DNA of 64,000 nucleotides, from assembly GCA_001650955.1 (NCBI GenBank), contig LXYP01000012.1, positions 124,001-188,000 on the forward strand, in the 5' to 3' direction. The notes under the pieces are model-generated. The model was not told where the DNA came from. It ran no database searches and was given only the letters and a program-made list of their open reading frames with translations. This document shows, in pieces, positions 17,331-27,495 of this stretch (position 1 is the first letter of the stretch; every line of letters begins with the position of its first letter). This DNA comes from Sphingomonadales bacterium EhC05. Its GTDB lineage: Bacteria; Pseudomonadota; Alphaproteobacteria; Sphingomonadales; Sphingomonadaceae. A program made the translations under genes and the position numbers.

Positions 17331-17659
17331 TTTTCCCGATCATTGAGCTGCCGCATCCGCAACAGCAGATATAGCGCAAAGCCGACCGCAACGCCGGGGA
17401 TGATGCCGAGCAACGCACAGATCCAGCCATGACGGATCTGATGCACCTTCGCTTCATAGGCGATCCACGCCGCCAAAATCACCCAGCAGGCCAATACATC
17501 GGATGAATAGCCGCTGGCATAGGGATTGACGAACCCGGCGGCAAAGGCGCCCGCCAGATCGCCGCTGACCAAGACGGGCGGCAAAACAATCGCGCAAAAG
17601 ATCAGCAGGAACACACCGGCAGCGGCGATGATGGTGAATTGGAACAGCGACCGGGTCAA
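17327..17659 (-). CDS. DUF2834-like small membrane protein
   Basis: This 110-residue protein has three hydrophobic helices: an N-terminal FTIIAAAGVFLLIFCAI, a central SDVLACWVILAAWIAYEA and a C-terminal ICALLGIIPGVAVGFALYLLL. The pattern with FVNPYASGYSSDVL resembles DUF2834 proteins. It overlaps both neighbours by four bases, so translation of the three genes is coupled. Function is unknown; it may form a complex with the adjacent DUF1772 protein. Confidence 0.65.
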   Translation of the reverse strand: MTRSLFQFTIIAAAGVFLLIFCAIVLPPVLVSGDLAGAFAAGFVNPYASGYSSDVLACWVILAAWIAYEAKVHQIRHGWICALLGIIPGVAVGFALYLLLRMRQLNDREK

Positions 17660-18129
17660 TATTGGAACTCCCGCTGGGTTGCACTGACACCCTTTTCAGT
17701 CGGATTGTCGTTCAGCACAAGCTCAACCAGGGCGGTGTCGTAAAATTCATGCAGCTCGACAATTTTCAGCGCGCCGTCGCGGGTACCGATCGTGAAAATC
17801 TGACCATAGGTCTGGTCATATTGCTCGCCATTCAGCCCCGGTCCGCCGCCCTGCATGATGCCGACCACCCGTTGATCATCGCCGCACATGATCTTCCATT
17901 TTCGGGCGAAAGCAAATTTGTCCGGGACCAGCTTGCCCACCACCCCGTCGGCGACCAGCGGACCGAAACATTCTGCCTTGCCCTCCCAGCGGCCCGACAC
18001 TGGCGTGCTGCCAAGCATGTTGAACGCGACATCATCGCTGTGCATATCGGCCAGGGCTTCAAAATCACCGCTCGCCAGACAGGCATAATAGGCTTCGATA
18101 AAGGCAATATTCTCGCTGCGATGAGCCAT
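17656..18129 (-). CDS. NTF2-like (SnoaL-type) protein
   Basis: This 157-residue protein has the NTF2-like cone fold signature: IAFIEAYYACLASGDFEALADMHSDDVAF at the N-terminus, then GRWEGKAE and the strand YGQIFTIGTRDGALKIVELHEFYDTALV. Family members serve as small-molecule isomerases, dehydratases or hydrolases. It sits three bases after the thioesterase gene and overlaps the DUF2834 gene by four. A catalytic role in the pathway of this operon is plausible. Confidence 0.75.
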   Translation of the reverse strand: MAHRSENIAFIEAYYACLASGDFEALADMHSDDVAFNMLGSTPVSGRWEGKAECFGPLVADGVVGKLVPDKFAFARKWKIMCGDDQRVVGIMQGGGPGLNGEQYDQTYGQIFTIGTRDGALKIVELHEFYDTALVELVLNDNPTEKGVSATQREFQY

Positions 18130-18132
18130 GGT

Positions 18133-18585
18133 CTATTCCGCTTTCTTCCAATTATGCGACAGCAGTTTGACCGTCACCTTGCCGGTTGCGACATGCAGGC
18201 CATCGGCATCATGCATCGGGAATTCGGCAAGATATCCGGCACCGCCCTTGCCTTCCAGATCGGCGAGCAATCCCGCGATCGTCGGTTCGTCGAGACGATA
18301 TTCGGCGGTGACATCACTGGCCGCCGGCTTGTGGAAATCGACGTAAATATCCTTGATGATCGGGAAGAAGCGCGACGTGTCGAGCAGCGAAATCCCGGGG
18401 ATCGCCGCAACCGCCTCGGCGAGCACGGTAAAGGCCCCCATATAGAGCACATTGACATGATTCTCATTGCCCGCCAGCGGCATCAGCAGCCGCGCGTGGC
18501 CGCGAGATTCCTCGAGCCGTTTGAGGCCGGTGCGCTCGACAAATTCGACGCGATATTTGGGCTTTTCCTTTGCCTTGGCGTTCAT
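18133..18585 (-). CDS. Hotdog-fold (PaaI/DUF4442-like) thioesterase
   Basis: This 150-residue protein has the hotdog pattern: NHVNVLYMGAFTVLAEAVAAIPG, where N-x-x-x-x-LYMGAF marks the central helix, followed by FFPIIKDIYVDFHKPAASDVTAEY. Such enzymes hydrolyse acyl-CoA thioesters. GGGAGA lies seven bases before the ATG. It is the third gene of the operon, after BKACE and the racemase-like gene, which suggests that one intermediate of the pathway is a CoA ester; BKACE enzymes can release acyl-CoA products. Confidence 0.7.
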   Translation of the reverse strand: MNAKAKEKPKYRVEFVERTGLKRLEESRGHARLLMPLAGNENHVNVLYMGAFTVLAEAVAAIPGISLLDTSRFFPIIKDIYVDFHKPAASDVTAEYRLDEPTIAGLLADLEGKGGAGYLAEFPMHDADGLHVATGKVTVKLLSHNWKKAE

Positions 18586-18679
18586 AGATTTTCTCCCTCG
18601 GATATGGCCCCCTTGATCGGCGGACTATCTCGATTGAGCAATGTAAATCCGGATCAAGCCAAGTCCACAGTCTAAACTG

Positions 18680-19438
18680 TCAAGGGCGCGCACCGGACGG
18701 CGCCAGCCAGCTGGGCATCGCCGCCTCGCCCAGCGCCACCGCCACGGCGGCTTTTGCCTGCAGCCGGGTGCTATCCAATATCGGCAGCGGGGAGACGTCG
18801 TCCGTAATCAGCAGCGGGATTTCCGTGCAGACCAATGCGACCGCATCGCAGCCCTGGCTTTGCAGGTCGCCGATGATCCGGACAAATTCCGCCCGCGTCT
18901 CGGGGCGAAAATCACCCAGACATAGTTCGTCGAAAATCGCCTTATGGATGATGTCGCGGTCCTCGGGGTCCGGGATGGCGCATGTAAGCCCGCAGCGCGC
19001 CAGAGCCGCTTCATAAACCGGGCCGTCCATCGTCCAGCTGGTGCCGAGCACGCCAATATGCCGCCGCCCGTCCGCCGCGGCCTGCGCCGCAACCACCGCG
19101 GCAATATGCAGACAGGGTATCGCGAAATCCGCGCCCGCCCCCGCGCCATCATATTCCAGCGCGATATGCGCCGTATTGTCGGGCAGGATGAAGAAATCCG
19201 CTCCGGCTGCGGCCAGCCGCTCGGCATCTTCCCGGAACAGCTGGCGCAGCGCCGCCAGATCGCCGCGCTCCCAAAGCTCCAGCGTCGGCGCCATCGCCCC
19301 GCCGCTCATCGTGATCCGCGGATGCTGATGCGCACCCATTTTGCGTATGCCCTCCTGCCACACCGTCCGGTACGACAGGGTCGCGCCCTCCGCGCTATGG
19401 GCAACTATTCCGATATGGAGAGGCTCATCCACCGGCAT
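18680..19438 (-). CDS. Asp/Glu/hydantoin racemase-superfamily protein lacking one catalytic cysteine
   Basis: This 252-residue protein has the two-lobe pattern of the aspartate/glutamate racemase superfamily. The N-lobe motif reads FILPDNTAH, where the family normally has CNTAH; Asp87 replaces the first catalytic cysteine. The C-lobe motif LVCTEIPLL keeps Cys204. With one cysteine, the enzyme would more likely be a one-sided isomerase, decarboxylase or lyase than a true racemase. It lies 40 bases after the BKACE gene. Known one-cysteine relatives include arylmalonate decarboxylases; the substrate is not known here. Confidence 0.75.
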   Translation of the reverse strand: MPVDEPLHIGIVAHSAEGATLSYRTVWQEGIRKMGAHQHPRITMSGGAMAPTLELWERGDLAALRQLFREDAERLAAAGADFFILPDNTAHIALEYDGAGAGADFAIPCLHIAAVVAAQAAADGRRHIGVLGTSWTMDGPVYEAALARCGLTCAIPDPEDRDIIHKAIFDELCLGDFRPETRAEFVRIIGDLQSQGCDAVALVCTEIPLLITDDVSPLPILDSTRLQAKAAVAVALGEAAMPSWLAPSGARP

Positions 19439-19478
19439 TACTCCGATATCACGACCATGTCCGGGCGGCCTGACCGGG

Positions 19479-20393
19479 TCATGAGACCGCCGCGAAGGAC
19501 ACGGGATAGGTCGGCAGGTTCAAAATCGCCGCCGCTTGCGCCGGCGTCGCAACCGGCCGGCCGAGCCGCCCCGCCAGTTCGACCACCTCTTCCACCAGTT
19601 CGACATTGGTCGGCGTCCGCGGACCGCCATAAGGTTCGATGCCGACCTGGACATGGCCGCCGCGTTTGATCGCTTCCTCGGCGAGGCCACAGCCGACGCA
19701 ATCATCGCCAAAGCTCGAGACCGACCAGGGCAGATCGCTGCCCGCGATCATCTCGAGATAGGCGTCGAGCGCCTTGGCAGTCGGTGGCAGGCCGAAAGAC
19801 ATGTCTTCCGAACCAAAATAGAATTTCATAATCCCGCCCGGCGGCAACCGGCCGGCGCGGTGGAGCGACATGATGAACTTGACGAAGCCGGGTTCGAAAA
19901 TCGAGATGCTCATCCCCAGTTTCAGCCGCCGGCAGGCCTCGACATAATAATGGCTGTCATGCGCATCATTGCGATAGACCAGCTGGGTCGGCAGATAGGC
20001 GCCATCCTCGCCCGCAATCGACACGCTGAAACTGCCGGGATCGCAAAGCCCCTGCGCGATCAGCCCTTCCTCTGCCATCGCCTCGATATGAGCAAAGCGG
20101 GTTGCGACCGGCACGCCTTCCTTGCCCGGCATCGTCGGCGTGAGAATCGCATCGGGACGCAGCTCGAGCAATTTGCGCCACGGCCGCGCATAATTTTCGG
20201 CATCCATCGCGCCGCTGCCGCCGAACACCGGATCCTCGGTGTGATTATGGACCAGCGCCGCCCCGGCCTCCATACAGGCCACCGCCTGCGATACGATTTC
20301 GTCATCGCTATAGGGGACATTGGGGTTCTGCGCTTTTTTGACGGAACCGTTGAGCGAGACTTCGATGATGAGCGGCTGGTTATTTTGGGTCAT
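19479..20393 (-). CDS. BKACE family beta-keto acid cleavage enzyme
   Basis: BKACE (DUF849) enzymes condense a beta-keto acid with acetyl-CoA and release acetoacetate plus a new acyl-CoA. Kce, which cleaves 3-keto-5-aminohexanoate in lysine fermentation, is the type member. This 304-residue protein has the zinc-site histidines H49 and H51 in LVHNHTEDP and later GGHVQVGIEPYGG. The family usually has VHLHVRDP, so the basic residue after the second histidine is altered to Thr-Glu. It is the first gene of an eight-gene operon. AGGGATTATTC precedes the ATG. The keto-acid substrate is unknown. Confidence 0.85.
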   Translation of the reverse strand: MTQNNQPLIIEVSLNGSVKKAQNPNVPYSDDEIVSQAVACMEAGAALVHNHTEDPVFGGSGAMDAENYARPWRKLLELRPDAILTPTMPGKEGVPVATRFAHIEAMAEEGLIAQGLCDPGSFSVSIAGEDGAYLPTQLVYRNDAHDSHYYVEACRRLKLGMSISIFEPGFVKFIMSLHRAGRLPPGGIMKFYFGSEDMSFGLPPTAKALDAYLEMIAGSDLPWSVSSFGDDCVGCGLAEEAIKRGGHVQVGIEPYGGPRTPTNVELVEEVVELAGRLGRPVATPAQAAAILNLPTYPVSFAAVS

Positions 20394-20417
20394 GAATAAT
20401 CCCTAGCATATAAGCCT

Positions 20418-20494
20418 CGTCATCTTGAACTGGTTTCAATATCTTATGAGTTACGCGCGCCCTTGCGGGATCCTGAAACCCGTCCAGGATGACG
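20418..20494. repeat. Paired REP-like palindromic units
   Basis: Two inward-facing units lie between the divergent genes at 20393 and 20575. The left one, CGTCATCTTGAACTGGTTTC, is the reverse complement of the motif TGAAAC..GT.CA.GATGACG. The right one, GGATCCTGAAACCCGTCCAG then GATGACG, is the forward form. The same forward unit recurs at 24388. This is the layout of bacterial interspersed palindromic repeats. Confidence 0.75.
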
Positions 20495-20574
20495 AAGAAA
20501 TGAACACCAGAGCCGCTCTCAACCGCGTTGACGCATCGTTTGATTCCCCAGCTGTATTACCATACCAACACAGT

Positions 20575-20994
20575 ATGAAACGCAAACTCGCCATCGCCAT
20601 CTGCCTTGTCTTCCTCGCATCCGGTCTGATCCGCATCGGCGTCAGCCTGCTGATGATCGGACAGGCGATGGGCTGGTGGACATTTGGCGGCGAAGCGACC
20701 GAGGCGCTCGCCGATACCCAGCGCTTCATTGCCGAACGCGATGCAAATCTCGTCGGCTTCACCCCGCTCGCCTATTTCGGCTTCATCCTGTTCATGGGTC
20801 TGACGATCAGCTTGGGGGCAATCGGGCAGATGTGGCGCAGACAATGGGGTCTGGTCCTGATCGGCATCTATCTGCTCAGCCACGCGGCCCTGTTCGTCAA
20901 TTTCATGACCATAAACCCGAAAATCGCTCTGCTCGGCCTGGCCATCATCGCGACGATCATCCTTGTCTGGGCGAACCGCGAAGAGACAGGCTGA
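20575..20994 (+). CDS. Four-helix membrane protein of unknown function
   Basis: This 139-residue protein has four hydrophobic helices (about 4-28, 63-80, 85-108, 114-132) with a loop that contains WWTFGGEATEALADTQRF. I chose ATG 20575 because it begins MKRKLAIAICLVFLASG, a clean first helix; in-frame codons further upstream would run through the REP-like repeat. The ribosome site is weak. No family is recognised. Confidence 0.6.
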   Translation: MKRKLAIAICLVFLASGLIRIGVSLLMIGQAMGWWTFGGEATEALADTQRFIAERDANLVGFTPLAYFGFILFMGLTISLGAIGQMWRRQWGLVLIGIYLLSHAALFVNFMTINPKIALLGLAIIATIILVWANREETG

Positions 20995-21448
20995 AATCGG
21001 CGCGCCGATGCTCACACAAATGGCTCCTTTTCTTTTCCGTGACCTTCCGGCGGGACGCCGCCATCCCGCCCGGCCCGATCGGCTCGGTCAAGCTGCGCCA
21101 GACCCCGCAAAATCCCCGCATTATCGGGCTTTTTGATCGTCCCGACATATGTGCCGCCGCGCCGGACGGGGCGATGGCGATGCTGCAAAATCAGCTGAAA
21201 AACCGGCTCGACCGTGACCTTTCGCGCAGGCGCCTGCGTGACGGCGGGCAAGCAGGAGATTGGGTGGCGGCGTTTTGCGGGCGTGTCGGTCATGGGACGG
21301 ACGGTAGGTGATGTGGGGATGTGTAGGAAAGGGTGTTGGGGTTGGGGAGATTGGGGACTGTTGCTCCTGTCACCGTAATTGTAGTGGGGATTGTTGCACC
21401 AGTGGCCATAATCCCAAAGAAAAGCGATAATTCAGTTCAACTTATTCA
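20995..21448. other. Gene-poor stretch before a low-GC islet
   Basis: The first 300 bases are GC-rich and open in several frames (for example minus 21012-21293 and the continuation of a plus frame to 21311), but the proteins are arginine/proline-rich and lack ribosome sites. From about 21300 the DNA turns G/T-rich and then AT-rich, marking the edge of the islet with the next two genes. Confidence 0.4.
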
Positions 21449-22243
21449 CTAGCAAGACGAAAACTTAGATCCAAATCGAATTTCGATGGATTTGCGATCG
21501 GGAATTGGCAGGAAGCCTGGAATATCTAAGACAATGAACTGGCTCCTTGCCCCCCTTCTAGATACCTTAAATCTCAGCGGACTTCGAGATACAACTCCGG
21601 GAATGAACTTAAATCTGTGATTTCGATAACTGATCTGATCTGTTTCGAGTAATGTTAAAGGCAACGAATCGAACGAAAATGCACTTTTATAAGACCAGGT
21701 ATCTGGGCCCGGCCTTGACCTTGAATTGGATTGAGGAATAGCAAGACGTGCATGGAAATCCGCGCTCTGACTTTGAATCCAACTTCTTGTTGCACTAGCA
21801 GTCAAATTGTGAGCTTTCATGAACTCAATTTGCTCAACGCTCAAGGCGGGTGAAAGAGTAGGAGTCGTCGTTTCATTTTTGCTATCATCTTCGAACCAGC
21901 CTCCTCGACGGTCCCAATGAACTGAAAATTTCGGACGGTTCGAAAAGCGCGATACTACCCTCACAGCCGCGAAAGCCCAGTTGTCAAAGTCGCTGGACCT
22001 GTGATTTACAACAAAGTAATTCTCTGTTGTTGGAAGTACGACGCAGTCGAAACTGGCTAAACTGACAAAGCGATCAGACTTCCGTGCAGCCTCTGATCTC
22101 GTGACGTTAGGCAACCAAGCCAACGAACCGAGGCTCGTTCGAGAATAGAAATCCGCTCGCTGTATCACTTCCTGCGCAGACGTCTCTACGGAGGTAAAGG
22201 CCAAAATAAGCATTAGTAGCCGCATTGTTGAAAAACGCACCAC
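21449..22243 (-). CDS. Exported protein of unknown function in low-GC islet
   Basis: This 264-residue protein begins with a signal-like MRLLMLILAFTSVETSAQ and continues as a polar, serine- and arginine-rich protein with no motif I recognise. Its codon use is AT-richer than that of its neighbours, with many TCG/TTT/AAT choices. The start GTG at 22243 follows the upstream gene's stop by two bases (TGAAGGTGGTG); ATG 22225 is the alternative. The pair appears to be a transferred two-gene unit. Confidence 0.55.
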   Translation of the reverse strand: MVRFSTMRLLMLILAFTSVETSAQEVIQRADFYSRTSLGSLAWLPNVTRSEAARKSDRFVSLASFDCVVLPTTENYFVVNHRSSDFDNWAFAAVRVVSRFSNRPKFSVHWDRRGGWFEDDSKNETTTPTLSPALSVEQIEFMKAHNLTASATRSWIQSQSADFHARLAIPQSNSRSRPGPDTWSYKSAFSFDSLPLTLLETDQISYRNHRFKFIPGVVSRSPLRFKVSRRGARSQFIVLDIPGFLPIPDRKSIEIRFGSKFSSC

Positions 22244-22245
22244 CT

Positions 22246-22608
22246 TCAGGCCTCAGCAGGAACGATTTTGGGTAAAAACAGAGTTACAGCTCCAGCAACA
22301 ACAGGAACAAGATAGCGGTATTCGTATATTTCATCCACTCGATGCACAATTATTGCAAGAGACCACAGCGGGAATACAATCAAAGATATAATCAATGTTT
22401 GCGGCCAAGACCTAATCTCCGCAATATATTTCATATACAGTAGACAAATAAAAGCACCTACCAATATCAGCCATTTCATAACGTCATGCGCATCTTGATC
22501 CCACGGAGCCAAGCCATTCGCGATAAGAAAGATGCCGGAAATCTCTGCAGGGATAACCTTGAACAGCTTGTCTGTATAATCATCCGAAGCCTTGACTGTC
22601 CTATCCAT
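22246..22608 (-). CDS. Small membrane protein of unknown function in low-GC islet
   Basis: This 120-residue protein has four predicted helices: IPAEISGIFLIANGLAPW, MKWLILVGAFICLLYM, QTLIISLIVFPLWSLAII and YLVPVVAGAVTLFLP. Each pair is joined by short polar loops. GGAGGGGG ahead of ATG 22608 supports this start. It is followed after two bases by the exported protein gene at 21449-22243. No family is recognised; the helical layout resembles small membrane components of defence or toxin systems, but this is only a guess. Confidence 0.55.
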   Translation of the reverse strand: MDRTVKASDDYTDKLFKVIPAEISGIFLIANGLAPWDQDAHDVMKWLILVGAFICLLYMKYIAEIRSWPQTLIISLIVFPLWSLAIIVHRVDEIYEYRYLVPVVAGAVTLFLPKIVPAEA

Positions 22609-22789
22609 AACCCCCTCCAACAAAAGCGATAAAAAACTACTACAGTATGATAGTTGATGCAAGGGGTAGGCAAATCTGAAGTACTAAATAGAACTAATTT
22701 ACGGTGACAGGTTCAATAACGCCTCTGTCTTTCATGTAAACTTCATCCCGCGCTCAAGGTGAAACTGCAGAAACACCACACCCAATCCC

Positions 22790-23380
22790 CTACCCATGCT
22801 TACCCGCTTCCCAGCCACTGTCGCCAAGCGTCTCGTTCGCGAATGCCACCGGCTCCGCTTCGAGGCGGGTCCCGATCGTATCATTCCAGCGGTTGAGAAA
22901 ACCGAATATCGAGACGACGGCGGTCAGGTCGATAATCTGCTCCTCGCCAAAATGCGCGCGCAGCGCGTCATAATGGCTGTCTTCGACGGCATTGGGCACC
23001 TGCCCCGCCGCAAGCGCGAAGGCCAAGGCGGCTTTCTCCGCCGGGCTGAACAGGTCGCTGTCGTCAAAGCGCCAGAGCTGATCAATTTTTGCCGCGGACA
23101 CCCCGTTTTTTTCCGCGCCATGCGACGTATGCGCCTGACAATAGCGACAGCCGGCGCCATAGCTCGCCATATAAGCGACCATCTGGCGCAGGTCGGCGCC
23201 AATCGAGAGCTGCGGCCCGACCAGATAGGCCATCATCGGCATCAACGCCTTGAGCAGCTCCGGCCGCCGCGCCATCGTCGCGAAACTGTTCGGGACAAAA
23301 CCCATGCTCGCCTTCGCCATTTCCATGATCGGCTGAATTTCGGCGGGAATATCGTCCAATGGTTGCGGGCGCGATGTCAT
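22790..23380 (-). CDS. AhpD-like carboxymuconolactone decarboxylase family protein
   Basis: This 196-residue helical protein carries the AhpD redox motif CRYCQAHTSHGA (CxxC plus downstream histidine) after YMASYGAG. AhpD-fold proteins use this CxxC as a disulfide reductase or peroxidase centre. The N-terminal MGFVPNSFATMARRPELL is the peroxidase-related subgroup pattern. It is likely a cytoplasmic antioxidant or stress enzyme. It may share regulation with the alpha/beta hydrolase gene 87 bases upstream on the same strand. Confidence 0.85.
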   Translation of the reverse strand: MTSRPQPLDDIPAEIQPIMEMAKASMGFVPNSFATMARRPELLKALMPMMAYLVGPQLSIGADLRQMVAYMASYGAGCRYCQAHTSHGAEKNGVSAAKIDQLWRFDDSDLFSPAEKAALAFALAAGQVPNAVEDSHYDALRAHFGEEQIIDLTAVVSIFGFLNRWNDTIGTRLEAEPVAFANETLGDSGWEAGKHG

Positions 23381-23467
23381 GAATGTCTCCGTTTCATAGG
23401 GCGGCGATACGATTTTCGGCGCTCTGATATGGCTTGCTGAGCAGCGGCTCAGTCACGCGATTTCCTA

Positions 23468-24367
23468 TCACAATCCCGCCCGAAACTCCACATAGGCCGC
23501 CATCACATCCGCTGCCCCTTCGGTCTGCGGATAATGGCCGAGATGGTCCAGCCGCCACGCCGGAACTTCCGGGTTGAGCGCCGCGACCGCGTCGACCAGA
23601 TGGCCGCCGGAGACCGGGTCCTGGGTGCCGTTAATCAGCGCGATCGGGCATGGCGGGTGGGTGAGCTGGGCTTCCCAGCGGGGGCCGTGGGTGCGGCGGT
23701 CGGCGATATAGTGGAGCAACCTATGTTGCAGCCGGTGGCCGCCATTGGTGCAGATGACCTCCCAATATGCGTCGAGTTCCGCCGCGCCGGGCTGGCTATC
23801 CTTGCCGAACACCTCGCTGAAGCTTGTGCCGAACCGCTCGCGGCTCATCAGCCGCACCAGCAGCCAGCCAAAGGGCCCGGTGAGCAGTTTCTGAATGGGC
23901 CGCGCGCGATGCTGGGCGGGGAGCAGGCCGCCGTTGAGAAAGGCGCAGCTCAGCAAATTATGCGCCAGCCTGCCCTCGCCCTGCCGCGCGAGCAGTTCCT
24001 GCCCCGGGCTGACGCCATAATCATGGACGAGCAGATGAAAATCCTGAGCCAATAAAGTCTCGGCCAGTTGCGCCGCGAGATCACTCTGGTCCTGCAGATC
24101 ATAAGCATGCCGCTTCGGCTTGTCGGAAAAGCCAAAGCCGAGAAAATCAAACGCCACGACCCGGTAGCGCGCCGTCAGGTCTTCCCATAGCGGCAGCCAG
24201 TCGAGGCTGGAGGTCGGAAAGCCGTGGAGCAGGAGGAGCGGCGGCGCGGATGGGTCGCCGCCGCTACGGACGAATATCTGGTGGCCCTGCCAGTCGACAA
24301 ATTGTCCGTCAGCGCGCCACTGGGCGGCGCTTTGCGGGGTGATCGGGGCGGGGTTCTCAATGGTCAT
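23468..24367 (-). CDS. Alpha/beta hydrolase with aspartate nucleophile
   Basis: This 299-residue protein has LLLHGFPTSS (oxyanion loop), VAFDFLGFGFSDKP and the nucleophile elbow LLVHDYGVSPGQEL. Because the elbow is HDYG, the nucleophile is Asp rather than Ser, as in epoxide hydrolases and haloalkane dehalogenases. The acid is likely in NGTQDPVSGG and the base in LDHLGHYPQTE. PFAM-level family Abhydrolase_1. Substrate unknown; the elbow residue after the nucleophile (Y not W) argues against a classic dehalogenase. Confidence 0.85.
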   Translation of the reverse strand: MTIENPAPITPQSAAQWRADGQFVDWQGHQIFVRSGGDPSAPPLLLLHGFPTSSLDWLPLWEDLTARYRVVAFDFLGFGFSDKPKRHAYDLQDQSDLAAQLAETLLAQDFHLLVHDYGVSPGQELLARQGEGRLAHNLLSCAFLNGGLLPAQHRARPIQKLLTGPFGWLLVRLMSRERFGTSFSEVFGKDSQPGAAELDAYWEVICTNGGHRLQHRLLHYIADRRTHGPRWEAQLTHPPCPIALINGTQDPVSGGHLVDAVAALNPEVPAWRLDHLGHYPQTEGAADVMAAYVEFRAGL

Positions 24368-24387
24368 GGGTGTTGGCTTTCATGGAT

Positions 24388-24414
24388 GGATCCTGAAACA
24401 GGTTCAGGATGACG
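24388..24414. repeat. REP-like palindromic unit
   Basis: GGATCCTGAAACAGGTTCAG followed by GATGACG. The inverted halves TCCTGAA and TTCAGGA form a stem. It matches the forward unit at 20468-20494 almost exactly, 4 kb away, and lies just upstream of the hydrolase start. Confidence 0.7.
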
Positions 24415-24467
24415 AACAGGGCCGCGGGCATGTGCAGTCCTGCCATCTTGTCTGCATATTGGCAAAT

Positions 24468-24998
24468 TTACAGATCGGTCAGCAGATCGCCCAGCTGGCG
24501 CACCCGGGCGCGGACCGAGGCGGCGCTGTCCTTGGCTGCGGCGCGCGCGGCATCCCGGGCGGCCGTGCGATATTCCCGGTGCTGGGCAGCGACCCGGCAC
24601 AGCGCGTCCACCGACCAGGCGCGCAGGAAGGGACGGTCATGATCGAGCAGCGGCGCGAGCCAGCGATCCATGGTTGCCGCGCCGTCGGCGGAGAAGGTCA
24701 GATAGGCCGCGCTCTGACAGACATGCAGCTGCGCCTGCCAGTATCGGATTGCCGGGATTTCATCCCATAAGGCTTCGCTCTCCGTAAGGGAAAGCGCCTC
24801 CCCGCGTTCGAGCGCCGCCTTGATCAGCCATGTCGCACCGCTCGACACCGCCGCCTGATCATTGGCGGCGAGCGCGATCACTGCGTCGAGATATTCCGCC
24901 TCACCCCGATATTCCGCCTCAATCTCCCTCAAGATGCTAACCGCCCGGCCATCAAAGGCCTGAAGACGGGTGAGCAAGGCGGCGGCAGACAGGGCCAT
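24468..24998 (-). CDS. Alpha-helical repeat protein, unknown, in the thiC transcript
   Basis: This 176-residue protein is rich in alanine and leucine and is predicted helical throughout. Segments such as FLRAWSVDALCRVAAQHREY and VRARVRQLGDLL resemble HEAT/ARM repeats. It begins nine bases after the thiC stop, so it is very likely co-transcribed with thiC under the TPP riboswitch. No link with thiamine biosynthesis is known to me; it could be accidental operon partnership. Confidence 0.6.
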   Translation of the reverse strand: MALSAAALLTRLQAFDGRAVSILREIEAEYRGEAEYLDAVIALAANDQAAVSSGATWLIKAALERGEALSLTESEALWDEIPAIRYWQAQLHVCQSAAYLTFSADGAATMDRWLAPLLDHDRPFLRAWSVDALCRVAAQHREYRTAARDAARAAAKDSAASVRARVRQLGDLLTDL

Positions 24999-25007
24999 GG
25001 GACGGGT

Positions 25008-27343
<2,336 letters not shown>

Positions 27344-27361
27344 CGCGTCGCTCCTTCCTCC

Positions 27362-27405
27362 TGAAAAAGAAAAAGAGCGTGTTTGGGATATCCAAATAAC
27401 CGCTC
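27362..27405 (-). terminator. Intrinsic terminator of the TPP riboswitch expression platform
   Basis: On the minus strand, GAGCG and CGCTC form the base of a stem with an inner TTTGG/CCAAA pair, followed by TTTTTCTTTTT. The 5' arm of the stem overlaps the aptamer's closing GGGAGCG, so aptamer folding and terminator folding can be coupled in the way known for terminating riboswitches. Confidence 0.75.
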
Positions 27406-27495
27406 CCTCCCTCCGCCGATATTAATCGGATCAGGTTCAACGGGTCGCGGTCAGTTCCGCTCTCAACCAATATTTATATATTGGTTCCCCGGGGA
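27403..27495 (-). promoter_or_regulatory. TPP riboswitch (THI element)
   Basis: On the minus strand the aptamer core is clear: CCCCGGGGAACC, then GGTTGAGAGCGGAA (CTGAGA-type pyrimidine-sensor loop with T in place of C), ACCCGTTGAACCTGATCCG, and ATCGGCGGAGGGA. An AATATATAAATATT stem-loop is inserted in P3. The gene order behind it is membrane protein, thiC, helical protein. Thiamine diphosphate binding would favour the terminator just downstream and stop transcription. Confidence 0.93.

Noticed and set aside
17662-20399. Long plus-strand frames (17662-18675 and 19536-20399) across the BKACE operon
   Set aside because: They cover several clear minus-strand genes and have no ribosome sites or known motifs.
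21012-21293. Minus-strand 93-codon frame in the gene-poor stretch
   Set aside because: Arginine/proline-rich composition with no ribosome site; overlapping frames on both strands stay open equally, which points to composition rather than coding.
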